From Alteromonas sp. KC3 (GTDB lineage Bacteria > Pseudomonadota > Gammaproteobacteria > Enterobacterales > Alteromonadaceae), in contig NZ_AP024235.1 of the NCBI RefSeq assembly GCF_016756315.1, positions 3,286,001 through 3,350,000 of the forward strand: 64,000 nucleotides of DNA, given 5' to 3'. Below the pieces are notes generated by a model that saw only the letters and a list, made by a program, of their open reading frames with translations, made no database searches and had not been told where the DNA came from. The translations under genes were made by a program, and so were the position numbers. Below, piece by piece: positions 1-6,964 of the stretch (position 1 is the first letter of the stretch; every line of letters begins with the position of its first letter).

Positions 1-81
1 AAAGCTTATCGTATTGGTTTACCTAAAACGCATTACATAGTCGAGTTATTTCCAAAACTGTATAAAGCGGAACAGGAATAA
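1..81 (+). CDS. C-terminal end of an unidentified protein (partial)
   Basis: The first base opens a reading frame that runs 26 codons to a TAA stop and ends KLYKAEQE. The gene begins before the window, so the start and most of the protein are missing. The visible peptide (KAYRIGLPKTHYIVELFPKL and on) is not enough to name a family. It faces away from the next minus-strand gene, whose stop lies 200 bases on; I see no gene in between. It is supported only by an open frame with plausible composition. Confidence 0.45.
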   Translation, partial: KAYRIGLPKTHYIVELFPKLYKAEQE

Positions 82-280
82 ATTATCTGCAATATCCTTA
101 TATCATCTCATTGTCCTATTAGATGTCTGATAACAAATTTTTGTTACGACCTAAAATGTAGCTTTCTCTATAGCGTTCTCCGAGACAGCCTCGTATCAAT
201 CTATACCATGACACGATTTATCCTAGTCGCTAACATTTACCTTTCTTAAATTAGCTTACACTCACCCCAGCATAGTAAAA

Positions 281-1444
281 TTAGTATGAGTAACTTCTGC
301 ATTTGCCTAACCTCTTCTGCCGTTCAGAAAACCTACAACTAACATTTATTTCACTAAGAGCAAATCCTGCTAAGGTGCGGTCACCTATTTTTTTGCTTAG
401 CTTTTTCATTACTGCCTCAAAGTGAGAATACTCGTTTATACTTATCAAATAAGGTGCTCCTGTTTCTTCCCTTAAGTCTTCACGAGTACCAAATTCCTTG
501 ATATCCAATTTTACAGGTAGATCACGGCGGCTACTCTTAAACGTAACATTTTCATAAAAGAGATTTTTGGGCTTTTGAAAATCTTCTTTCTCACATTTAG
601 TTTTATAGACAGCTGCAACATTAAATGTTTCTTGCGAAGCAGTGTCTAAAACAGAGTAAAGAAAGAAGTCTATTGATTGCCCATCACCGCCATAGTCTTG
701 ACCATCAGCTATCACAAGTTGTTTATCATCATAATCTATGTTTCCCAAATCGAATGATTCTGCGACAAACTGAACGTCATCAAGTTTATCGTGATCTATC
801 TGTAAAGTTCCCTCGAGTACTTTTCCACATGTAACACTGATAGTGTGTATTTTCGTTTTCTTTATTTTATATCGAGGATGTCTATGGTCCGTACGAGTTA
901 CCAACCCATGATCTCTCAACTCATCTAATCTAGAGGAAGTTACGTATCCTCTCACTGGCTCTTCTTGTATACCTGCAATTTCTATATAGCCAGCTTCGCT
1001 GCCTATAATATTAAAAGCATCTCCCCTAGAGACCGGAAAAATATTCCCCTCTTTCGGAGTATCGCACGGTTTTATATTGCATAGTTCATATGCTGAGTTA
1101 AAAACAATTTCATGAGAGCCCACTGATTCTGCAAATGGATATTTGGATACATGCTTATCTAGAACATATACGCTTACGCCATCTTGTGTAATGGCTCGAA
1201 CAAAAACGTCGCCCGATATAGTATGTGTTTTATTTCTATCATCAATGTAAAGTAAATATCTACTAGGTAAAAAGGCATTTCTAGGATAAATATTTCGGTC
1301 TTGAGTTTCTTTAATTTCAGTCCCCAAAGCCCATGTGTGATTTCTTGTATAGTAGGGCTTATCCTCTTCCGATAGACCTTTAAAGCATGTGAACGTCACA
1401 ACTACGGCAAGGCTAGAAGATATAATTTTGCTAAGCAACATCAT
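281..1444 (-). CDS. Exported protein of unknown function, possible SH3-like segment
   Basis: 387 residues. The N-terminus (MMLLSKIISSSLAVVVTFTC) looks like a cleavable signal peptide or membrane anchor, so the product is probably periplasmic. Residues of roughly 125-175 (VSRGDAFNIIGSEAGYIEIA then GYVTSSRLDEL) resemble the beta-rich pattern of a bacterial SH3-like domain, but I do not recognise the whole. The rest is mixed and charged with a few cysteines. The start overlaps the end of the upstream HTH/membrane gene by 14 bases, so the two are probably co-translated. The pairing suggests a membrane regulator with a secreted partner, but no function can be assigned. Confidence 0.7.
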   Translation of the reverse strand: MMLLSKIISSSLAVVVTFTCFKGLSEEDKPYYTRNHTWALGTEIKETQDRNIYPRNAFLPSRYLLYIDDRNKTHTISGDVFVRAITQDGVSVYVLDKHVSKYPFAESVGSHEIVFNSAYELCNIKPCDTPKEGNIFPVSRGDAFNIIGSEAGYIEIAGIQEEPVRGYVTSSRLDELRDHGLVTRTDHRHPRYKIKKTKIHTISVTCGKVLEGTLQIDHDKLDDVQFVAESFDLGNIDYDDKQLVIADGQDYGGDGQSIDFFLYSVLDTASQETFNVAAVYKTKCEKEDFQKPKNLFYENVTFKSSRRDLPVKLDIKEFGTREDLREETGAPYLISINEYSHFEAVMKKLSKKIGDRTLAGFALSEINVSCRFSERQKRLGKCRSYSY

Positions 1445-2168
1445 TTACCTCTTCTCTTACAAGTAGAATTAACCTTTCCTGAACATGTTGACTAAAAACT
1501 CCTAACTTATTACCGAGAGAATCTCTAGCTTCACGAGTCTCATTATTTGGTTTTAAACTCTTCAATCTACTAGTCATGATCGCAACGTCCTTTAGCAGTT
1601 CTGTCCCAGTTTTAGTTAGCTCTTCATTCAGCATCAATAGTTCTACGTATAACTTTACTTCTGTCTCATATTGTATTATCTCAGCTAACTTACTTCTGTT
1701 TCGGCTATTGTCATAATTCCCAACTTTGGTATCAAGAATCGCATCACTGGTAGCAAGTAGCGACACAAAACTAGATTGAAACATAGAAAAATTTTTCTTC
1801 AAATATTCAGATCTTAGATTAGACGCAGCGACAGCTTTGTCTCGTTGAGTAGCATATTTTTCGTACTGCCATTGAGTACCTAAAGCTATCGACAGAACAA
1901 AGAATCCAATCACTACTTTATCTAGTACTAACCATTTAATTTTTGATATATCAGATGATTTAGATGATTTAGTATTACTTATTAAAAAGTTTAAGTACTC
2001 TCGACTCACTTTTAAAGTTGTTGCCAACTTTTCTAGCTCTACCGATGTACAATTTCTCTTCCCGCTAAGAACCTCAAAGAGCCACCCTTCCTGTTGGCCG
2101 TTTTCAGAAGATATCTCTGCTGTAGTTTTGCCTGTTGCGCGGATTAAAGAGAAGATCTCGCTATGCAT
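1431..2168 (-). CDS. HTH-like N-terminus with one membrane segment and coiled coil, unknown function
   Basis: 245 residues. The first 65 residues have an XRE-like helical pattern (SGKRNCTSVELEKLATTLKV followed by SREYLNFL), suggesting DNA binding. A single hydrophobic segment lies at about 82-98 (KVVIGFFVLSIALGTQW), followed by a long charged, probably coiled-coil region to the C-terminus. The ATG is preceded by AAGGAA at 2174-2179. A membrane-tethered transcription factor would fit, but the HTH is weak and could be a different helical domain. It precedes and overlaps an exported protein gene. A perfect 24-base palindrome about 105 bases upstream could be its operator. No family name is certain. 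Confidence 0.65.
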   Translation of the reverse strand: MHSEIFSLIRATGKTTAEISSENGQQEGWLFEVLSGKRNCTSVELEKLATTLKVSREYLNFLISNTKSSKSSDISKIKWLVLDKVVIGFFVLSIALGTQWQYEKYATQRDKAVAASNLRSEYLKKNFSMFQSSFVSLLATSDAILDTKVGNYDNSRNRSKLAEIIQYETEVKLYVELLMLNEELTKTGTELLKDVAIMTSRLKSLKPNNETREARDSLGNKLGVFSQHVQERLILLVREEVNDVA

Positions 2169-2271
2169 TTCATTTCCTTGTTAAAAACTATCTAAAAGTA
2201 AGTAGCTTCAAACGCAATCCGTAGGTTACTTTAACAGTCTAGATGGAGTGGTAAATTATTAAGTTAGTAAA

Positions 2272-2295
2272 CGTTTCTTGAACATTCAAGAAACG
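2272..2295. promoter_or_regulatory. Perfect palindrome between two minus-strand genes
   Basis: CGTTTCTTGAA at 2272-2282 and its exact complement TTCAAGAAACG at 2285-2295 are separated by CA. There is no T-run on either side, so it reads better as a dimeric operator than as an intrinsic terminator. It lies about 105 bases upstream of the HTH/membrane gene start and about 130 bases past the hydrolase stop. Confidence 0.5.
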
Positions 2296-2422
2296 CAAAA
2301 GAACCGGCGAAATTTATACGAGTTTAATTTATAGAAATAACAAGCAACATTCGCCAGCCATAATATAGATTGTTACTTAATAACTCTTAGTAATAAGGAG
2401 AAAAGACACATAGTGACAGCTT

Positions 2423-3346
2423 CTACTCCTCCAGCAACCAATCGTTCATTAATTCTGCAAATTTAGGATGTATAAGATATCCAGAAGAGCCGTGTGGATT
2501 TGATTTATTATTTCTTAGATTCAAATTGTAAATGAAAACATCCTCAATACCATTTGGAAGTAATCCAAGCTCCTTCATTCCTTTATAATCATTGTCAATT
2601 TTACTGTCATGTGAAATGTAATCGTCTTCAGCCGAGAAATTAACCCACCTTTTAATATTCGTCGGATATTTATGTTCATTTTCGTTCTTTGCCCCCTTTA
2701 ACCGCTTCTTAATGTTTTCGTCTCCAAGAGGCGATCCCATAGTAACAAACAACTCAATTCTTTTGTTTTTGCCATATTTGTTCCTATATTCACTGTAATG
2801 AGAAAACTTCCAGAGATTATCAAAGCTAATCATTGTTCCCAAGCTGTGAGAAACCAACATAACATCATCGCCATCATCAAATGCTCTCTTCAGTACTTTG
2901 GTTAGCTCGTATCTTGCGTCACTGCCGTAGTATGAATCACCGTTAAAGTAGTGCTCCATATCAGGTGCTACTAAGCTTATTAATGGCTCAGCAACACCGA
3001 GAACACCAAGAGTGGCAGAAAACGTATCCGCCAAAGCTTCTTTAAGAGAACCAAGTCGGGCTATTTCTTTATAATTATTCTTGTTGAAGTCACTTTTTCC
3101 AAATGATTTCAAATGCTCTAGGGCGGCCCAACGACTCTGCGGCTCTTCATAGCCCTTTTGAGAAATTGTGTTCCAATGGTGGTAATAATAGACAAACTCC
3201 TTTGCTACTCCCTCAAACCTCTGAGCTGCTTCGGGACCAAAATCTCTCTCTAGTCCATGTGTAACAGCGGCATGCCAAAGCTTTTCAAGTTCATCTTTTT
3301 TAGGTTTTATAGCTCGACCATGAATAAAGATTATTTTTTTAGCCAT
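2423..3346 (-). CDS. Alpha/beta hydrolase (serine esterase/lipase-like)
   Basis: 307 residues without a signal peptide, so probably cytoplasmic. The N-terminal strand IIFIHGR is the oxyanion-type HG motif. VMLVSHSLGTM carries the nucleophile elbow S-H-S-L-G with Ser168. A histidine near the C-terminus (NPHGSSG or LIHPKF) would complete the triad. The substrate is not evident. AAAGGA lies eight bases before the ATG and supports the start. The gene follows the metallo-beta-lactamase-fold lipoprotein gene by 38 bases on the same strand, so the two probably form an operon. The pair could process an ester or lipid substrate, but that is inference from fold families only. Confidence 0.75.
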   Translation of the reverse strand: MAKKIIFIHGRAIKPKKDELEKLWHAAVTHGLERDFGPEAAQRFEGVAKEFVYYYHHWNTISQKGYEEPQSRWAALEHLKSFGKSDFNKNNYKEIARLGSLKEALADTFSATLGVLGVAEPLISLVAPDMEHYFNGDSYYGSDARYELTKVLKRAFDDGDDVMLVSHSLGTMISFDNLWKFSHYSEYRNKYGKNKRIELFVTMGSPLGDENIKKRLKGAKNENEHKYPTNIKRWVNFSAEDDYISHDSKIDNDYKGMKELGLLPNGIEDVFIYNLNLRNNKSNPHGSSGYLIHPKFAELMNDWLLEE

Positions 3347-3384
3347 TCTACTTTTCCTTTAAAAAGTGTTATTTCACTACTATT

Positions 3385-4416
3385 TCAGTACCTTAAAAAT
3401 ATATAATCACCGTGATCCATCACATATGCATTGGCGCCTGAGTCGAGTTCATGATTCAGTTGCATAAAGAGCTTGATTTCAGCAAAAGATTTTCCCATAA
3501 AGTATTTCTGTGGGTATAGCTTATTATCTACTTGTCTAGTGAAATCATCCCAATGGATGGGGACAATGTTTTTTGCATTAGTCCCCTTAACGAGGCTTTC
3601 GAAAATTTGTCTCTTGTCTTCTAAGGATGTTAATCTGGCAACAGACATAAATAACCAATCTGCATCTATTTGTTGAAGCTCGTCCGCTGCCAAGCTGGTG
3701 CTTGCTTGGACAATTATAGAACCAACTGGATGTTCAATTAGAATTGAATATGACTCACCTTCAGCGTAATCCCATAACCTTGCAGGATAATCAACATCTT
3801 CACTCACACTTTGGTTAAGACCAACCAACTTTCTGATTGATGGAGGTAGTTCAGTATGAGCAGCTTTTATCAGCGAGATTGTAAAATTACCGTATGGGGG
3901 AAGTAGTCCAGTTTCTGTTCTTTGATTAAAAAGTTCATAGCACCTTTTTTGAGTATCATTCAAGCCATACGCTAGCCGGCAGGTTGACACATCCCCAATA
4001 AGGTCTGCTCCAGTAATGCTAGCAATCAGTGGGGCATCCATTGCGTGGTCATGGTGAGAGTGCGCAGTAACAACGGCAGACAAGTTGCTCAGACTGTAAG
4101 TCTCAACAGCGTCAAGCAAACGTTTTCTTGAAGCAGCTGAGTTGGGGTCAAATCCGAGCGTTATAAGTCTTAGTAGCCCAGGGCGAGAAAAAAATCCGTC
4201 TATGAGAATTTGGGTGGCGCCATCGTCTAATAGCAAAGTACTGGTGCCAAAATAGCTAACTTTTATATGCTGTAAATGGTCTTCGGGCTCGGTTGTTAAT
4301 TCTGCATTCGGCCTAAAATTATCTAAATACTCAAGCTGCTTTTGTGAAAAATTACGATTAAAAACACATCCATTTAGAAACAACGTCAGAATTAGGAGCA
4401 GTGAGTATTTGTGCAT
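3385..4416 (-). CDS. Metallo-beta-lactamase-fold lipoprotein hydrolase
   Basis: 343 residues. The N-terminus MHKYSLLLILTLFLNGC is a lipoprotein signal with the lipobox LNGC, lipidated Cys17. The metal-binding motif HxHxDH is present as HSHHDH at residues 119-124, after IDGFF of the first beta-sheet. Further probable ligands are His188 (AAHTELPP) and a late histidine in PIHWDDF. This layout fits the UlaG/YycJ-like MBL-fold hydrolases rather than true antibiotic beta-lactamases; the substrate is unknown. The start has a strong GGAAGGA ribosome site. It is the first gene of a likely two-gene unit with the downstream alpha/beta hydrolase. Confidence 0.8.
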   Translation of the reverse strand: MHKYSLLLILTLFLNGCVFNRNFSQKQLEYLDNFRPNAELTTEPEDHLQHIKVSYFGTSTLLLDDGATQILIDGFFSRPGLLRLITLGFDPNSAASRKRLLDAVETYSLSNLSAVVTAHSHHDHAMDAPLIASITGADLIGDVSTCRLAYGLNDTQKRCYELFNQRTETGLLPPYGNFTISLIKAAHTELPPSIRKLVGLNQSVSEDVDYPARLWDYAEGESYSILIEHPVGSIIVQASTSLAADELQQIDADWLFMSVARLTSLEDKRQIFESLVKGTNAKNIVPIHWDDFTRQVDNKLYPQKYFMGKSFAEIKLFMQLNHELDSGANAYVMDHGDYIFLRY

Positions 4417-4697
4417 GGGGTCCTTCCCTATAGAACAATGTACTGCTATTTGCCATTGGAATTTACTACACTAATGAAAATAGACAGCCACATCCTTTTT
4501 GTCAAACTTGACTTTCCTATAAAACGTCATTCTCATTTTATTTGGAAGGAGCACATCAATATCTTTCCAAATCCACGATAAATAAAAGCTGTAGCCCATA
4601 GAGTCCATCTACTGGCTACGCTAAATCTTATGACTGAAGAGAAGTTTTGCTTGCGGCTTGCCTCCCTCAACTTCCGTATTCAAAAGTCAGTAAGAAT

Positions 4698-6296
4698 TTA
4701 CACTCCCATTATCTGCGACCAACTCAAACCAAACTTGTGAAGATACTTCTGCAGGCGCGTTGAGTCGTTAGCCTGCACTTTTTTAGTCCGGCTTACGTCA
4801 AACAGCTCTCTACCTGCTGACGCCATGGTTGGGTGCTTGCTGCAAACCTGAAGAACATAGCTAAGCTGATGCGCGTCGAAGCTATCAAGTTGCTCAATTT
4901 CAGCTTTCGAAAAGTACTTTTGCAATATGTTTTCTGAAGAAGTGTTATCAGACGACTGCCACGCACTGTTTAGACGGGCAATTTCTTCGTTCACGTCATC
5001 AACTGAAATTCGTGATGAGTTGGCCAACGTGCAAAGCCGCGTAATTGCTGAGCTCAAATCGCGAAAGTTACCAGACCAAATGGCTCTTGCTGATGCAGCG
5101 AACTGTTCGAAGGTTTCCCTAGCCTCTTTGTTAAACTGTATGCGCTGCCCGGTTTTCTGTTCATACAAACTAACTTCATAGTCGATATTTGCAGGTATAT
5201 CTTCCTTCCGGTCTTTTAGTGCTGGTAGTTCGTAGGTCCACAGGTTAATTCTGGCTAATAAATCCTCTCTAAACTTACCGTTCTCAACTTCTGCTTTAAG
5301 GTTTTTATTGGTACCAGCAATTAGCTGAAAATCACTGCTAACCGTTTGATCGCTCCCTACCGGATGAAACGTTTTATTCTCTATAGCGTGAAGTAACATG
5401 GCCTGTTCTTCTAAGCCCAGTTCACCAATCTCATCGAGAAATAGCATGCCTTGGTTTGCTGTAACCAAATAGCCACTGCGCTCTTTTTGTGCACCAGTGA
5501 ATGCGCCTTTTGTGTGACCAAAGAGCGCGGCCATAGCATTCTCACCTTTGAGCGTTGCACAGTTTACAGAAACGAAATCCCCTTTCAGCATACCCCGCTT
5601 TTTCTTCAGTTTATAAACGCGTGTGGCAAGCTGACTCTTTCCTGCACCTGTTGGCCCAGTTAGCAACATTGGATCGCTGGAGCGAATAGCGACCGTTTCA
5701 ACTTGCGTAATTAAGCGGTTAAATGCTTCGTTTTTGGTTTGAATTCCCCCTTTAAGAAACGCCTTCCCTTCTAGGTGTTCTCGGTCAAAACGAGTGGCGA
5801 GTTGGTCGTACTTAGATAAATCCAAGTCGATAATCTGAATTTTGCCGATGGCCCTATTGCTATTTTTTTTATCCGGCGACGTTTGTATCAACCTTCCAGG
5901 GAAATGCCCGCTCTCCGTCAGCAAAAAGCTGCAAATCTGTACAACGTGCGTACCCGTTGTTATATGAAAAAGATAGTCGTTTTCTTCAGTGTCAAAAGTA
6001 TGCTGCTGGCACCAATCGTAAAGTTTCGAATAAACCTCTTCAAAGTCCCACGGATTGGCAAAGTTCACATTATGCAGCACAACATCTGTTTCGGGCGAAA
6101 CACCTGCTATGTCGCTCGCTACGTCACTGGCCAACTTAGTACTATGATTATCATGTAGCATGTGAAGTTGGTTTACTACCAAATCTTCCTGACTGCACAA
6201 ACTGACATTGGGGCGCCATTTATCCCAGCGATCAACTCGCTTTCCAACATAATCCAACTGAGTGCCAATCAGGCTTACTACGACAGTACTCTTCAC
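4698..6296 (-). CDS. rtcR: RtcR, sigma54-dependent activator of RNA repair genes
   Basis: RtcR carries an N-terminal CARF-type ligand domain and activates the rtc operon with sigma54 RNA polymerase after RNA damage. With a GTG start at 6296 the protein is 532 residues and begins MKSTVVVSLIGTQLDYVGKR, colinear with the family. The open frame also reaches a GTG at 6323, but the predicted promoter puts the transcript start at about 6322, which favours the inner start. Domains: CARF about 1-175; AAA+ with Walker A GPTGAGKS at 214-221, sigma54 contact loop GAFTGA at 264-269 and Walker B LFLDEIG at 285-291; a C-terminal region with a possible DNA-binding helix pair (NSTRLQKYL region). It is divergent from the tRNA-like/slipin/rtcB/rtcA operon, its evident target. 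Confidence 0.95.
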   Translation of the reverse strand: MKSTVVVSLIGTQLDYVGKRVDRWDKWRPNVSLCSQEDLVVNQLHMLHDNHSTKLASDVASDIAGVSPETDVVLHNVNFANPWDFEEVYSKLYDWCQQHTFDTEENDYLFHITTGTHVVQICSFLLTESGHFPGRLIQTSPDKKNSNRAIGKIQIIDLDLSKYDQLATRFDREHLEGKAFLKGGIQTKNEAFNRLITQVETVAIRSSDPMLLTGPTGAGKSQLATRVYKLKKKRGMLKGDFVSVNCATLKGENAMAALFGHTKGAFTGAQKERSGYLVTANQGMLFLDEIGELGLEEQAMLLHAIENKTFHPVGSDQTVSSDFQLIAGTNKNLKAEVENGKFREDLLARINLWTYELPALKDRKEDIPANIDYEVSLYEQKTGQRIQFNKEARETFEQFAASARAIWSGNFRDLSSAITRLCTLANSSRISVDDVNEEIARLNSAWQSSDNTSSENILQKYFSKAEIEQLDSFDAHQLSYVLQVCSKHPTMASAGRELFDVSRTKKVQANDSTRLQKYLHKFGLSWSQIMGV

Positions 6297-6328
6297 AACC
6301 GAATATCCAAATAGATAAATCACTATCC

Positions 6329-6357
6329 ATATAAATACAAAATCTAATTTTGGTCAA
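6329..6357 (-). promoter_or_regulatory. Sigma70-type promoter of rtcR
   Basis: On the minus strand TTGACC (6357-6352) and TTATAT (6334-6329) are 17 bases apart, close to the sigma70 consensus. The start point would be near 6322, giving a leader of about 25 bases to the GTG at 6296. This suits constitutive low production of an activator. Confidence 0.6.
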
Positions 6358-6447
6358 GTTAAAAAAGCACCTCAAAACAATCAAAATAGAATAAATAAAC
6401 AAACAAAAACAGAAACTTAAATAAAAAATAACTTTTGAAGCAGAGAT

Positions 6448-6462
6448 TGGCACATTGATTGA
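6448..6462 (+). promoter_or_regulatory. Sigma54-type -24/-12 promoter of the RNA repair operon
   Basis: TGGCAC at 6448-6453, five bases, then TTGA at 6459-6462 matches the -24/-12 pattern TGGCAC-N5-TTGC except that the last C is A. It points rightwards and lies about 90 bases before the first tRNA-like unit, downstream of the divergent sigma54 activator rtcR. The intact GG and its spacing support it; the altered -12 base lowers confidence. Confidence 0.6.
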
Positions 6463-6552
6463 AGTACAGAAAGAGTCTGATTAAGCGGTTGTGATTCAAA
6501 AATTCACACTGGTGCGTTGAACTCTGTGACTGCGCATACCTAATCAAACAGC

Positions 6553-6626
6553 GTATTAAGTAGCTCAGTTGGAAGAGCAGCGAATAGACACTCGTCGGTC
6601 ATGGGTTCGACTCCCATCTTAATACT
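6553..6626 (+). tRNA. Degenerate tRNA-like unit 1 of a tandem array
   Basis: A perfect eight-pair acceptor is formed by GTATTAAG (6553-6560) and CTTAATAC (6618-6625), which equals a seven-pair acceptor with an extra G-C as in tRNA-His. TA follows at positions 8-9, then a D arm GCTC/GAGC with AGTTGG, and a perfect T arm ATGGG/CCCAT with loop TTCGACT. The anticodon arm is poor: four pairs (GCGA/TCGT) and an eight-base loop without a normal U33-anticodon. No CCA is encoded. It looks like a tRNA mimic rather than a decoding tRNA. Confidence 0.75.
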
Positions 6627-6697
6627 ATTTAAGTAGCTCAGCTGGATAGAGCAACGGCGTTAAACCGTTGGCGAAGGTTCGAATCCTTCCTTAAATA
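6627..6697 (+). tRNA. Degenerate tRNA-like unit 2 of a tandem array
   Basis: Acceptor ATTTAAG (6627-6633) pairs exactly with CTTAAAT (6690-6696). TA, the D arm GCTC/GAGC and the T arm GAAGG/CCTTC with loop TTCGAAT are all canonical. The anticodon stem AACGG/CCGTT is good, but the loop CGTTAAA has G where U33 is invariant, and there is no base between D and anticodon stems. The loop resembles tRNA-Asn with one T lost. No CCA follows. One base separates it from unit 1, and its 3' end abuts unit 3. Confidence 0.75.
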
Positions 6698-6770
6698 CAG
6701 GTAGCTCAAATTGGTAGAGCATCGAACATTTAATTCGATTGTTGTGGGTTCAAGTCCCACCCTATAAACA
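6697..6770 (+). tRNA. Degenerate tRNA-like unit 3 of a tandem array
   Basis: D arm GCTC/GAGC with ATTGGTA, anticodon stem TCGAA/TTCGA (perfect) and T arm GTGGG/CCCAC with loop TTCAAGT are clear. The loop CATTTAA is that of tRNA-Lys with U33 changed to A. The acceptor is weak: ACAGG (6697-6701) against CCTAT with one mismatch, and a full seven-base 5' strand would have to reuse bases of unit 2. The 3' end reads AACA, not CCA. It cannot be released as a standard tRNA together with unit 2. Confidence 0.7.
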
Positions 6771-6783
6771 CATTGTAAAACAC

Positions 6784-6907
6784 GTTAGTAAGCCGTTTTT
6801 GCCAATGACTGACGAACGCTAATGAGAAACGACTCGCAGCAAGCTGGATGCTCCCTGCTATTCATACTCTAACGTCTTTGTCAGTAAAGCAGTTAACCCT
6901 TACTAAC
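6784..6907 (+). ncRNA. Candidate structured RNA between the tRNA-like array and slipin
   Basis: GTTAGTAAG (6784-6792) and CTTACTAAC (6899-6907) pair perfectly over nine bases and close a 124-base segment. Inside, ACTGACGAA (6808-6816) pairs with TTTGTCAGT (6877-6885) over nine positions with one G-U. A small inner hairpin GCAG/CTGC (6836-6839, 6855-6858) is also possible. There is no T-run, so it is not a simple terminator. It could be a Y-RNA-like molecule, a processing element or a structured leader of slipin. I do not recognise a known family. Confidence 0.5.
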
Positions 6908-6964
6908 ACCACTTAGCTACAAGACGTTTGCCAAAGTGGAGAAAAGAATAAAAGGAAATTAGTG

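Noticed and set aside
3385..4416. Metallo-beta-lactamase resistance gene
   Set aside because: The HxHxDH fold is shared by many hydrolases, and the lipoprotein resembles UlaG-like members.
6490..6508. TGTGA and TCACA as a CRP site before the tRNA-like array
   Set aside because: The spacing is nine bases instead of six, and it lies downstream of the sigma54-like promoter.
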